Source: MGML01 sp034416335 | Lineage (GTDB): Bacteria > Chloroflexota > Dehalococcoidia > Dehalococcoidales > UBA2162 | Reading direction: 5' to 3' | Assembly: GCA_034416335.1 (NCBI GenBank) | Contig: DAOULV010000003.1 | Coordinates: 186,001 to 250,000, forward strand | Length of the DNA stretch: 64,000 nt | In this document: positions 26,920-35,739 of the stretch, piece after piece | How the letters are laid out: each line of letters begins with the position of its first letter | Position numbering within the stretch: position 1 is the stretch's first letter | The notes under the pieces: model-generated | Told to the model about the DNA's origin: nothing | Databases searched by the model: none | The model's input: the letters and a program-made list of their open reading frames with translations, nothing else | Made by a program: the position numbers and the translations under genes

Positions 26920-28185
26920 ATGACGAAGAACCCGGACGATGGAAAATCAGCCAAGCAGTTACGCCAGGAACGCGAACGAAGAATCATGGATGCCATAGAA
27001 CTCAAGACACCAGACAGAGTTCCTGTGATGGTTCCCATGGGGTATTTCCCGGCAAAATACACCGGTATCCCATACTCAACCGCGTACTATAACTACGACG
27101 CCTGGTATGCCGCCTGTAAGAAAACCCTGGAGGATTTCCAGCCGGATGCCGTTTTCCCTCAGGGATTTACTCCCGGAAAAGCCCTTGAGATGCTTGGCCC
27201 TAAAAACATGCGCTGGCCCGGATATGGCGTTGATGAGTATATGGGTCACCAGTCTATTGAAATAGATTATATGAAAGCCGACGAAATCGATTTATATATG
27301 AAAGATACCTCGGACTATATGTTCCGGACATTCATGTCCCGCTCGAGTGAAATCTCCGGAGGGCTGGCGGATTTACCGAAGCTGTCCGATCTAGGCGGTG
27401 GTCCGATGGGTATTCAAATGCTGGCGGTTGCTCTTTCCGAACCCTCCGTTGCAAAAACGATACGCGGGCTGCAAAAAGTCGGACGCGAAATGAGGAAATG
27501 GCGCTCGAGACAGGCTAAATTCAGCAGGATGATGCTGGATTTAGGTTATCCCAACTATACACATGGAGCAGCATTGCCCCCTTATGACATCATCTCCATT
27601 TCCATGCGCGGGATGGAAGGGACGATGTTCGATATGTACCGTCAGCCTGAGAAACTGATTAAATTATGTAATTATGTCCTTGAACAGACTCTTGCCCGTC
27701 CGCTCCCGCCCCCCAATGAAATGGGATATATTAGGCTGTTTATGACGATTACCCGTGGTTCGGATAACTTTCTCTCCGTAAAACAGTGGGATAAATTCTA
27801 CTGGCCTACTTTCAAAAATCTTATTATAGAACTTGTCAAAAAGGGAGGGACGCCCTGCATATTCTTTGAAGGTAACTGCGATACAAGGATGGAATACCTC
27901 CTTGATCTGCCTAAAGGTAAATTTCTCGCAAGGCTGGATAAAACGGATATCTTCAGGGCAAAGGAGATACTCAAAGACCATGTCTGTATTGAAGGCAACG
28001 TACCATCTTCTCTACTGCAGACAGGCACCGTTGACGACGTGAAAGCCCATGTAAAAAAACTTATTGATGTGGTTGGTAAAAACGGCGGGTATATAGTCTC
28101 CACCAACAGTTCGACCGACCATGTAAAACCGGAAAACCTTAAGGCTATGATAGATTTTACCAAGGAGTACGGCTGGTACCGGTAA
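26920..28185 (+). CDS. Uroporphyrinogen-decarboxylase-family protein (methyltransferase-like)
   Basis: This 421-residue TIM-barrel protein begins after ~25 charged residues with MDAIELKTPDRVPVM, the standard N-terminus of the URO-D superfamily. The C-terminal half has FFEGNCDTRMEYLLDLP and CIEGNVPSSLL, as in MtaA/CmuA-type and related cobamide-dependent methyltransferase proteins. True HemE is about 350 residues and has its conserved arginine-rich N-terminus; that is not what is seen here. A corrinoid protein gene is not adjacent. GGAGG precedes the ATG. A methyl-transfer or O-demethylation role is inferred from the superfamily's expansion in anaerobes. Confidence 0.8.
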   Translation: MTKNPDDGKSAKQLRQERERRIMDAIELKTPDRVPVMVPMGYFPAKYTGIPYSTAYYNYDAWYAACKKTLEDFQPDAVFPQGFTPGKALEMLGPKNMRWPGYGVDEYMGHQSIEIDYMKADEIDLYMKDTSDYMFRTFMSRSSEISGGLADLPKLSDLGGGPMGIQMLAVALSEPSVAKTIRGLQKVGREMRKWRSRQAKFSRMMLDLGYPNYTHGAALPPYDIISISMRGMEGTMFDMYRQPEKLIKLCNYVLEQTLARPLPPPNEMGYIRLFMTITRGSDNFLSVKQWDKFYWPTFKNLIIELVKKGGTPCIFFEGNCDTRMEYLLDLPKGKFLARLDKTDIFRAKEILKDHVCIEGNVPSSLLQTGTVDDVKAHVKKLIDVVGKNGGYIVSTNSSTDHVKPENLKAMIDFTKEYGWYR

Positions 28186-28771
28186 AGGAAAATGTAGTCT
28201 CAATCAAACATAATAATCCGATATTGGGTACTATTCGGTTTTAGTTGTGTGATTTTAAGTTCACCCCCTTTATCCCCCTCAAATAGTTGCCGAATTCAGC
28301 AGGAACATTCCGATTATTTAAGGGGGAAAGAGTTTGAGAGAGGGGCAAAGCCCCTCTCTCTTATTAACTCCCCTCTCCAGCTAGAACAGACTAACAACAA
28401 TTCTCAATGTTTCTAGCTGGAGAGGGGGCAGGGGGTAAGGTGAGTATAAACAACAAATGCAAATAGAACCTATATTTCCAGAGTTGACTTTTTTAATAAT
28501 ATGAGATTAAACTATATCGATTTGGATTGCCGGAGAATTAAAATTAACAAGGCGTTAACGTTGCGTAAAACATAGCTTAAAGCATGTACCGGGACTGCCG
28601 GACTTCCCGACGGTTTCCGGTTTTTTTAGACTTGAACTCCCATGTAACAAACTGCTTTAAACATTCGATTTTCTGAAAACCGGGCACGCAATTCAGGGCT
28701 GTCTAGCAATCAATAATCATAAATAACCATTTCTCAGGCATAAATATAGTGCGAAGAAGGAGGAGAAGGTT
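28186..28771. other. Intergenic region with MITE-like repeat and a terminator-like hairpin
   Basis: This 586-bp gap contains repeat copy 2 (28227-28470). It also contains a hairpin-like stretch at 28589-28627 ending in seven T, which may be a weak terminator. The rest is AT-rich and no ORF of note is present. Confidence 0.55.
28227..28470. repeat. MITE-like repeat, copy 2 (full length)
   Basis: This 244-bp element starts GGTACTATTCGGTTTTAGTT and ends AAATGCAAATAGAACC. It has the same three-hairpin plan as copy 1: CCCCCTCAAATA with TTTAAGGGGG, GAGAGAGGGGC-AAA-GCCCCTCTCTC, and a third hairpin whose arms (CTCTCCAGCTAGAA / TTCTAGCTGGAGAG) differ in sequence from copy 1 yet still pair. Flanks share only ATATT, so the target duplication has decayed or is shorter here. 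Confidence 0.85.
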
Positions 28772-29923
28772 ATGCCATACAACATTAATCACCTGACACC
28801 CGTCCTGTTTGGCCTGAACATGTCGTTACGAGCAGGTATGCGGCTCAAAGAGATGGGCTGCACCAAGGTACTTTTCGTATACGACCAGGGGATAAAGAAA
28901 GCCGGAATCCCCGACAAGATAATTTCCAACTGTCAGGCCCTCGGTATTAAAACATACCTTTTTGAAGACGTGCAGGCAGACCCGCCGGATTACACGGTTG
29001 AAGCATGCGCGGAAATCGGTCGGAAAGCAAAGATCGACGGACTTGTAGCCATCGGCGGCGGCAGCAGTATGGACACTGCGAAGGTCGCCAATATGCTGCA
29101 GACCAATTCCCCGCCGTTACATCAATACCTCGGCTTCGGCGGACCACCTCTCAAACCGTTCAAGAAACTTATCTGCATTCCGACAACCTCGGGAACCGGC
29201 AGCGAGGTCACCAATATGGCGGTAATCACGGATTCGAGGACCGGTAATAAGGGAGGACCCGCCAACAACTTGTTACGGGCTACGCTCGCGATTATCGACC
29301 CGATGTTGACGGTAGGAATGCCGCCATCCATTACCGCTGATACAGGTATGGACGCTTTCTGCCATGCCGCCGAAGCGGTAACTTCAGGTCAGGCGAACCC
29401 GATGTCCGATATTATCGGGCAAAAAGCTATTTCACTGGTGTGCGAATACCTTCCCAGAGCAGTGGAAAACGGAAAGGATATCGAAGCCAGGACACAGATG
29501 AGTTTTGCGGCGATGAATGCCGGAATGGCATTTAATGATGCAATCACTCACATAGGGCACTCCATCGGCCATACTCTCGGTGCAATGTACCATATCCCCC
29601 ATGGCAACGCCTGCGCGGTAGCTATCGGCGAAATTATGGAATTCGTTGCCTCCGATACCCCGGACGGAATCAGGAGAGTAGCGGCATCTATGGGAGTCGA
29701 AACCGACGGAGCTTCCACCGAAAAGGTCGGTACGATGGTCTGTGAAGCTGTCAGGAAACTTAACAAAACGATAGGTCTGAAAACTCTCAAAGAGCATGGA
29801 ATCAAGAGAGAAGAGTTAGACGCGATTGCGGAAAGGTCGATGTCAGGTCCGATTATGTTCAGTCCCAAGAAAGCCACGAAAGAAGACCTGCTTGGAATAC
29901 TCACCAAATCATACGACCTGTAG
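28772..29923 (+). CDS. Iron-containing alcohol dehydrogenase
   Basis: This 383-residue group III dehydrogenase has the NAD(P)-binding loop GGGSSMDTAK (about 95-104). The metal site is Asp194, His198 (DAFCHA), His263 (GHSIGH) and His277 (HIPHG), all present. Length and motifs match the Fe-ADH family, including 1,3-propanediol and lactaldehyde dehydrogenases. A GAAGGAGGAG ribosome site precedes the ATG. The stop is followed after 26 nt by the AOR gene. Together they could oxidise an alcohol to its aldehyde and then to the acid, with electrons to NAD(P)H and ferredoxin, or run in reverse. The actual substrate is not known. Confidence 0.92.
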   Translation: MPYNINHLTPVLFGLNMSLRAGMRLKEMGCTKVLFVYDQGIKKAGIPDKIISNCQALGIKTYLFEDVQADPPDYTVEACAEIGRKAKIDGLVAIGGGSSMDTAKVANMLQTNSPPLHQYLGFGGPPLKPFKKLICIPTTSGTGSEVTNMAVITDSRTGNKGGPANNLLRATLAIIDPMLTVGMPPSITADTGMDAFCHAAEAVTSGQANPMSDIIGQKAISLVCEYLPRAVENGKDIEARTQMSFAAMNAGMAFNDAITHIGHSIGHTLGAMYHIPHGNACAVAIGEIMEFVASDTPDGIRRVAASMGVETDGASTEKVGTMVCEAVRKLNKTIGLKTLKEHGIKREELDAIAERSMSGPIMFSPKKATKEDLLGILTKSYDL

Positions 29924-29949
29924 AAAACAAAAATAACCTGGAGGTAAAA

Positions 29950-31650
29950 ATGAGTAAAACACTAAGAGTCAACGTACGAACCGGCGCGGCTAACTATGAA
30001 GATTTCAAGAAGGAATACCGCACTTTCGGCGGACGTGGACTTATCGCTAAAGTAATGACCGACGAGGTTAATCCTAAATGTGATCCTCTCGGAAAAGAGA
30101 ATAAATTCCTGCTTACCACCGGTATCCTGGCAGAAACTCCCCTTCCGATGGGTCGGCGTCTTTCCGTAGGCGGTAAGAGCCCTCTTACCGGCGGGATAAA
30201 GGAAACCAATGTCGGCGGTACCATGGCCACACTTTTAATTCAGCACGGTATCAAGATGGTTATCATCGAAGACCTTCCGTCTGATGATAAATGGAAACTA
30301 CTTGTAATAGATAAGTCTGGCAAAGTGGAGTTAGTCCCGGCAGACGAATATGTCGGGCTGAACAACTATACCCTCGTAGAAAAACTGCAGAGCAAATACG
30401 GTAAGAAGGCCAGTATCCTTTCAATCGGTCTGGCCGGTGAAAGGGGTTACCGGAATTCATCCGTACAGGTCACTGACTTCTCGACCGGACATCCCAGCCG
30501 GGCTGGTGCAAGAGGCGGAATGGGAACGGTTCTGGGTGCAAAGAAGATAAAGGCAATCGTAGTGGATGAAGCTGCAGATAAAGCCGGCTTCGATTATGCC
30601 GATAAGGCAAAATACGATGAGGCAAGGAAGAAACTGGTCGACGGCATTACTTCACGCCCGTCCGGTTTCAGTACTGTCGGGACGATTTCCAATGTTGACA
30701 TGGTAGGAGGTATGGGACTTATTCCGGTTAAGAACTTCAGCGGAGAACTCTATGATTCGAAGAAACTGAAGAAAATCAACGGCGATGCTTTTATGGCAAA
30801 GCTTAAGAAAAACGACGGGAAAAACGGATTACCCTGCCAGGCCGGATGCGTGGTCCGATGCAGTAACTACTATAACGATAAAAATGGAAACTACGTTACC
30901 GGAGGTCTCGAATACGAGACAGTCGCACTCTGCGGCACCAATTGCATGATAGACGACCTGGATACTATCGCTAAAATGGACCGAATGTGTGACGATCTCG
31001 GTATCGACACAATAGAGACAGGTGCTACCATAGCCGTTTGCATGGAAGCCGGAAAAATCTCCTGGGGTGATAAAAAAGCCGCAATGGGACTTATACAGGA
31101 AATGATCGACGGAACAGAGTTCGGCAAGCTGCTGGGACAGGGAACCGCCGTCGTGGGTAAAGAACTCGGTGTTAAAAGGACTCCTGCTGTTAAGGGACAG
31201 TCCCTCTCCGGCTATGATCCCAGGAATTCCCACATCGTCGGCATAACTTATTCTACTTCGCCGATGGGAGCCGACCACACAGCCGGTGTCGCTATGATGC
31301 CCAACTCAGACCAGATGCCCAGACAGTTCCGCCTTTCGATGGGCGCTAATATGCAGGCAAATATGGCAACATGCGACAATCTGATGTGCATGTTCGGTTT
31401 CATGGGGACTATGGGTGATGCGACCATTCTTCCGGGACTCATGGGAGGAGCACTCGGCGGTGAGTGGGATACGGCAAAGATAAATGCTATCGGCAGCGAG
31501 ACACTTAAACTGGAAAGGGCGTTTAACAAAGCCGCAGGTTTCACCATCGACGACGATGTCCTTCCCGACTTCTTCTATGATGAGGTAGCGCCTTCGACCG
31601 GTGCAATATTCGATCTCTCTAAGGAGGATATGGCAAAAGCATTCGCATAA
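29950..31650 (+). CDS. Aldehyde:ferredoxin oxidoreductase (tungsten/molybdopterin)
   Basis: This 566-residue AOR-family enzyme has the N-terminal FGGRGLIAK and TGGIKETNVGGTMA pterin-binding regions. Cluster cysteines lie in CQAGCVVRC (around residue 300), with a later Cys in CDNLMC (around 480), enough for one [4Fe-4S]. The bis-pterin cofactor would hold W or Mo. It oxidises aldehydes to acids with reduction of ferredoxin. At slightly under the ~600 residues of archaeal AOR, it may belong to a bacterial subfamily. GGAGG lies 5-6 nt before ATG 29950, and a terminator follows. Co-transcription with Fe-ADH is very likely. Confidence 0.92.
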   Translation: MSKTLRVNVRTGAANYEDFKKEYRTFGGRGLIAKVMTDEVNPKCDPLGKENKFLLTTGILAETPLPMGRRLSVGGKSPLTGGIKETNVGGTMATLLIQHGIKMVIIEDLPSDDKWKLLVIDKSGKVELVPADEYVGLNNYTLVEKLQSKYGKKASILSIGLAGERGYRNSSVQVTDFSTGHPSRAGARGGMGTVLGAKKIKAIVVDEAADKAGFDYADKAKYDEARKKLVDGITSRPSGFSTVGTISNVDMVGGMGLIPVKNFSGELYDSKKLKKINGDAFMAKLKKNDGKNGLPCQAGCVVRCSNYYNDKNGNYVTGGLEYETVALCGTNCMIDDLDTIAKMDRMCDDLGIDTIETGATIAVCMEAGKISWGDKKAAMGLIQEMIDGTEFGKLLGQGTAVVGKELGVKRTPAVKGQSLSGYDPRNSHIVGITYSTSPMGADHTAGVAMMPNSDQMPRQFRLSMGANMQANMATCDNLMCMFGFMGTMGDATILPGLMGGALGGEWDTAKINAIGSETLKLERAFNKAAGFTIDDDVLPDFFYDEVAPSTGAIFDLSKEDMAKAFA

Positions 31651-31724
31651 ATATAGCATACGAAGTGTCCACAGCTACAAAAATGTGGACTAGAAAAGTC
31701 GCGTTTACTATCTAAATCGAAAAG

Positions 31725-31753
31725 GCTGGGATGTAACTATCCCAGCTTTTTTC
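31725..31753 (+). terminator. Rho-independent terminator after the AOR gene
   Basis: GCTGGGAT / ATCCCAGC with a 6-nt loop is followed by a six-T run, about 75 nt after the AOR stop codon. Confidence 0.88.
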
Positions 31754-31801
31754 TTGTTCCACTGTATTTATCTAACATCAGATATTGACAAAAATCCCTG
31801 C

Positions 31802-31835
31802 AACTGTTATAACTGTTATATAAGTAATATAACAG
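31802..31835. promoter_or_regulatory. Operator-like repeats upstream of the GntR gene
   Basis: CTGTTATA (31813-31820), 7 nt, TATAACAG (31828-31835) form a perfect inverted repeat. A further direct half-site CTGTTAT lies at 31804-31810. The site is 45-75 nt before the GntR start, the classic place for autoregulation by this family. Confidence 0.55.
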
Positions 31836-31879
31836 TAACATATAGATAACAGGATTAACCGGACTATGGGGAAATACCG

Positions 31880-32251
31880 ATGCTGCTATCGATAAATGAA
31901 AACGACAGTCGCCCTATATACCAGCAGCTTGCCGGACAGGTCAGAGAACAGGTAAGCAAAGAAATCCTTAGACCAGGAGACGAGCTGCCTTCTGTAAGAG
32001 AGCTATCGGAAAGCCTCGGTATCAATATGCATACCGTGCGAAGGGCATATCTGTTGCTGCGCGACCAGGGTATTATCGATATGAGATTGGGCAGGAAAGC
32101 CAAAATATCCCGCAATAAATCCACTAGATATAACAAAGACGCTAGAAACGATATCCGGATACGCCTGAAAGAACTGATTACCGATGCCCTGTTAATGGGG
32201 ATATCTCCCGACGATCTGACCGATATGGTTAACAGGCATCTGAAACAGTAA
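31880..32251 (+). CDS. GntR-family regulator, YtrA subfamily
   Basis: This is a 123-residue regulator. The N-terminal winged helix (residues ~10-75) begins RPIYQQLAGQVREQV and contains LPSVRELSESLGINMHTVRR, a text-book GntR helix-turn-helix. The C-terminal part is only ~45 helical residues, as in YtrA-type regulators that lack a ligand domain. It directly precedes a DUF1648-like membrane protein gene (gap 24 nt), a common pairing. The inverted repeats at 31802-31835 are likely its operator, giving autoregulation. The inducing signal is not evident, but envelope or antimicrobial stress is usual for the subfamily. Confidence 0.88.
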   Translation: MLLSINENDSRPIYQQLAGQVREQVSKEILRPGDELPSVRELSESLGINMHTVRRAYLLLRDQGIIDMRLGRKAKISRNKSTRYNKDARNDIRIRLKELITDALLMGISPDDLTDMVNRHLKQ

Positions 32252-32275
32252 TACGGGTAATAAAAGGAGAAAACA

Positions 32276-33256
32276 TTGCACAGGAAATTAATTCATCCCT
32301 TATGGTCGCACCTTCCGGTAATAGTTGCCTTTATTACTTTTATTGTATATATCGTCGTGTCGCTGCCCCTCCCTGCCGAAGCTCCGGTACAGTTCACTTC
32401 GGGAGGTGCTCCGGGACGGACAGGTTCACCATGGGAAGGCCTCGGTATAACTCTGGGAATATCGGTACTGTTCATTTCGCTTTCGCTATTCCTTGACGAA
32501 CTCTGGGCAAGACAAGAAAAGAAAAAACAGTTTAACTGGGTATCGCTGCTCGATGAAATAGTAGTCGGGTCTATGACCGGTATAAATATCGGATACCTGT
32601 TATACCTTAACAACGGCTCCACTCAGTTTCATTTCCCCTGGGGATGGCTGGCATTATTCGGCGGCGGAGCAACTCTTCTCGCCGTCATTTTTGAAATTCG
32701 GCGTCCTTACCATCCCTATCCAGCCCGGCTGGTTACTGAAGAGGACACCGAACTGAAACTCGAACTCGAACGACGGCTTGCCGATAATTCCACATTTGTC
32801 TACTGGGACTCCCAGAATCCGCTTTATGTATCCATTATAGCTACAGTATTACCTGCCATATTGATAGTCACTGCAATCGCTACCTGGGTAAGCCAATCGC
32901 TTATTTCTCTCGTTCTTATCATCGTTGGAATCGGTCTCATTATTCCACTGGGCGGTCAGCGAATAATTGTCACCGGGCAAAATATAACAGTGCGATGGGG
33001 AATCATCGGATTAAAGGTACTGAGCCTGGCAATGCAGAGCATAGCCGTCGCGGAAATACACGAATTCGCTCCTCTGAAGGATTTCGGTGGGTACGGGATA
33101 CGCCGTAATCGTGAGATGCAGGCATATTATCTCCGGGGTTCTCTCGGCGTAAAACTGGAGACAACAAACGGCAGGAAATATCTTATCGGCTCCGATCATC
33201 CCGAGAACCTGGTAACAGTCATAAGAACAATAATAGAGAATCAACCGAATCGGTAA
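32276..33256 (+). CDS. DUF1648-like integral membrane protein with PH-like C-terminus
   Basis: This 326-residue protein starts at TTG 32276, with AAAGGAG 6-7 nt upstream. The first helix and following LPLPAEAPVQFTSGGAPGR are typical of the DUF1648/SdpI group. Five or so helices are seen in all: about 12-32, 55-75, 95-115, 120-140, and a pair near 185-230. The last ~100 residues look like a bacterial PH-like domain (ITVRWGIIGLKV). It is partner of the YtrA-type regulator upstream. Homologous pairs are linked to envelope stress or peptide immunity. Its stop codon TAA lies within the 7-mer duplicated by repeat copy 3. Confidence 0.7.
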   Translation: MHRKLIHPLWSHLPVIVAFITFIVYIVVSLPLPAEAPVQFTSGGAPGRTGSPWEGLGITLGISVLFISLSLFLDELWARQEKKKQFNWVSLLDEIVVGSMTGINIGYLLYLNNGSTQFHFPWGWLALFGGGATLLAVIFEIRRPYHPYPARLVTEEDTELKLELERRLADNSTFVYWDSQNPLYVSIIATVLPAILIVTAIATWVSQSLISLVLIIVGIGLIIPLGGQRIIVTGQNITVRWGIIGLKVLSLAMQSIAVAEIHEFAPLKDFGGYGIRRNREMQAYYLRGSLGVKLETTNGRKYLIGSDHPENLVTVIRTIIENQPNR

Positions 33257-33260
33257 CAAC

Positions 33261-33395
33261 GGTACTATTCGGTTTTGGTTGTTATTGTACTCACCCCCTG
33301 TATCCCCCTCTCACACAGTACCCTGATTAAGCAGTGAAGATTAATTTGCGTGAAAGGGGTGAGGTAAACACCACCAACCAAATGTAAACAGAACC
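33261..33395. repeat. MITE-like repeat, copy 3 (internally deleted)
   Basis: This 135-bp derivative keeps both ends: GGTACTATTCGGTTTTGGTT at the left and AAATGTAAACAGAACC at the right. It lacks the middle hairpins. The 7-mer TAACAAC occurs at 33254-33260 and at 33397-33403, a clear target-site duplication. The left copy includes the stop codon of the preceding gene. Confidence 0.85.
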
Positions 33396-33444
33396 ATAAC
33401 AACCAGTACTTGACTGGACGTAATATATCGGTTAGTTTATCTTA

Positions 33445-34707
33445 ATGACCGAGAACGAAATACTTGCGTCCGTCGAATTTCAGATGAGCCTGCTGCTCTT
33501 CGTCGCCCTGGCAGGCTACCTGATTGCTTACCGCATCAATCAATCGGCCGTTGTCGGCATTATCCTTGCCGGTATAATTGTCGGCCCGAGCCTGCTGGGA
33601 CTGGTAACTTATACCGATTTTGTCTCCAGCCTCGGGCACCTCGGTGCCGTAGTCCTGCTTTTCACCGTCGGACTTCACTTCAGGATTCAGGACATTACCA
33701 ATGTAAGGTACTTTGTCATCGCTCTGGTGGGAATTATCATCCCCTGGGTTGCCGGTTACTTTACCGCATCAATGTTCCACTTCGATTTCGGGGCGTCCAT
33801 CTTCATCGGTACCGCTCTTACTGCCACGAGTATCGCTATTACCGCCAACGTCCTGAAGGAAATGAACAAACTCCAGACGGATGCAGCCAAAGCCATTATC
33901 GGTGCAGCAATTATCGACGACGTTCTCAGCCTTCTGGCTCTTTCTATTTCAAAAGGAATAGTCTCGGGGGAATTATCGGTCGGTTCGTTCCTGATAATCC
34001 TGGCCAAAGCTGTTGTATTCCTGGTCGTAGGTGCATTTATAGGACGCAGATATATAACCAGAATGATAACAAGGCTTGACGCCACCAGTTTCTGCAGAAA
34101 ATACCCCGAAGCCATTTTCATTCTGGCAATAATGGTCTCTTTCCTGTACGCAATGCTGGCTGAACTAATGGGGCTTTCAGCCATAATCGGTTCGTTCCTG
34201 GCGGGAGTATCTCTGGCACAGATAAAACTCAAGCATAATAAAAGTTTCCATGAAGGCGCCGACCATTTACAGGTGATATTCGCATCGATATTCTTCATTT
34301 CACTGGGAGTACTGCTTGATTTCCATATCATCAGCCTGAATCTTGTCTGGTTTATCCTCGTTCTTTCGGTGGTGGCGCTGGCTACCAAGTTTATCGGCTG
34401 CGGTGTACCGGCACGAATCCTTGGCATCAGCACCAGAGACTCATCTATTATCGGTCTCGGCATGGTACCCCGCGGTGAAGTAGCAATGATTGTTGCCCTG
34501 ATAGGTCTTAACAACGACCTGATTCAACAGGATACCTACGCCGCGCTGATATTAATGAGCCTGATAACCACGATTATCCCACCTCTTATACTCAGAAACC
34601 TGTTTTTCAGAAAAAGACAGCCTCGAAAATCCGGCAAGACAAAACAAAACGAGATTTCTCTACCGGAAACTCCGCCTGAAACTGAACCTTCTGAAACTCA
34701 TTCCTGA
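33445..34707 (+). CDS. Cation:proton antiporter, CPA2 (KefB/NapA-like) family
   Basis: This 420-residue protein has about twelve transmembrane segments. The discontinuous-helix region GTALTATSIAITANVLKE includes the T/S-rich crossover typical of CPA2. IIGAAIIDDVLSLL carries the Asp-Asp pair that binds the cation in NapA-type exchangers. GLGMVPRGEVAMIVALIG is also conserved. The C-terminal 35 residues are charged and end with repeated Thr/Glu/Pro; there is no RCK/TrkA-N domain. It would exchange Na+ or K+ for H+ at the membrane. No Shine-Dalgarno is obvious before ATG 33445. Confidence 0.9.
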   Translation: MTENEILASVEFQMSLLLFVALAGYLIAYRINQSAVVGIILAGIIVGPSLLGLVTYTDFVSSLGHLGAVVLLFTVGLHFRIQDITNVRYFVIALVGIIIPWVAGYFTASMFHFDFGASIFIGTALTATSIAITANVLKEMNKLQTDAAKAIIGAAIIDDVLSLLALSISKGIVSGELSVGSFLIILAKAVVFLVVGAFIGRRYITRMITRLDATSFCRKYPEAIFILAIMVSFLYAMLAELMGLSAIIGSFLAGVSLAQIKLKHNKSFHEGADHLQVIFASIFFISLGVLLDFHIISLNLVWFILVLSVVALATKFIGCGVPARILGISTRDSSIIGLGMVPRGEVAMIVALIGLNNDLIQQDTYAALILMSLITTIIPPLILRNLFFRKRQPRKSGKTKQNEISLPETPPETEPSETHS

Positions 34708-34854
34708 TAATATATATCTGCCTGACCGGGTTTAAAATCCAGTATTTTCAGACTCGCTTAACCCGTACTTTAATTTCTACAGCGTATAGAGTAAGATAAC
34801 ACGCAAAGAATAAAGACTGAGAAGGCGAACTTCGCCGGGAAGGAGTATTTTCAG

Positions 34855-35715
34855 ATGGCAGATACAAAATACGGAGATTATGTTAAACAGCTGGCTTTCA
34901 CACCAGGGAGAGGCGGCGCCAATGCAAAGGAACTTGTTTTTGTCTCGGGCGAAGATATGGGAGGGTTCGACTTCAATTTCATCATAGGCGTTTACGACCA
35001 GACAGGAGACTGGGCGCCCGGAGCCGGAGCACATAACCATGCGTTCGACGAACTGCTGCTGTTTTTCGGATACGATGACAATGATATGAGTTACCTCGGT
35101 TCCGATATGGAGCTATGTCTCGGCAAGGAATGGGAACCACATAAGTTCAGTGTTCCGACCGTCGGCGTTGCACCCCAGGGATTTCCCCACTGCCCTCTCG
35201 TCACGGAGAAGGTCTATAAGCCGTTCGGTCATTTCCATCTTGCTCTCAGTGCAACGTATTCCGGTGAGAGAGTTGCTAAAGAAGGGTCAACGGATGGCAC
35301 AAAGTACTCTCATCTGATAAATCCGATGGTGATAAAGAAAGGTGTCGGTGGAGCCGATGCCGCACAATTCGTTGAAATGTCGGGCGATGAACTCGAAGGA
35401 CTCAATATCAACTTCGTGATGGGACTTTTCAACCAGGCCGGTCGCTGGGACCCCGGACACAACGCCCATGTACATCCATATGACGAAGCCTACGTCTTTT
35501 TCGGACACAACACCGACGACCTGAGTTACCTCGGTACCGAGATTAGTTTCGAAATCGGCGAAGAACACGAGAAACATACCTTCGATAAACCTTCGGTAGT
35601 CGCAATCCCGAGGGGCGTTCCCCACGAACCGATAACCTGCAACAGTATGGAAAGACCGTATAGTGTTATGAAGGTAGGACTGGGACTGAAATACGAAGCT
35701 TCCTATATAGATTAA
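34855..35715 (+). CDS. Bicupin-like protein of unknown function
   Basis: This 286-residue protein is made of two homologous halves (about 15-140 and 155-285). Each has a cupin metal motif: HNHAFDE in the first and HVHPYDE in the second, followed by LLFFG/YVFFG. Each also has a later histidine, in PQGFPHCPL and PRGVPHEPI. Both sites therefore seem able to bind a metal. The repeats also share DDLSYLG/NDMSYLG. I do not recognise a characterised member. It stands alone after the antiporter with its own AAGGAG site. A dioxygenase, isomerase or sensor role cannot be told apart. Confidence 0.75.
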   Translation: MADTKYGDYVKQLAFTPGRGGANAKELVFVSGEDMGGFDFNFIIGVYDQTGDWAPGAGAHNHAFDELLLFFGYDDNDMSYLGSDMELCLGKEWEPHKFSVPTVGVAPQGFPHCPLVTEKVYKPFGHFHLALSATYSGERVAKEGSTDGTKYSHLINPMVIKKGVGGADAAQFVEMSGDELEGLNINFVMGLFNQAGRWDPGHNAHVHPYDEAYVFFGHNTDDLSYLGTEISFEIGEEHEKHTFDKPSVVAIPRGVPHEPITCNSMERPYSVMKVGLGLKYEASYID

Positions 35716-35739
35716 CCAATACAGGCTGGAATCATATAT

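Noticed and set aside
26920..28185. HemE, uroporphyrinogen decarboxylase of haem synthesis
   Set aside because: The protein is longer than HemE, lacks its usual N-terminal arginine pattern and has no haem genes nearby.
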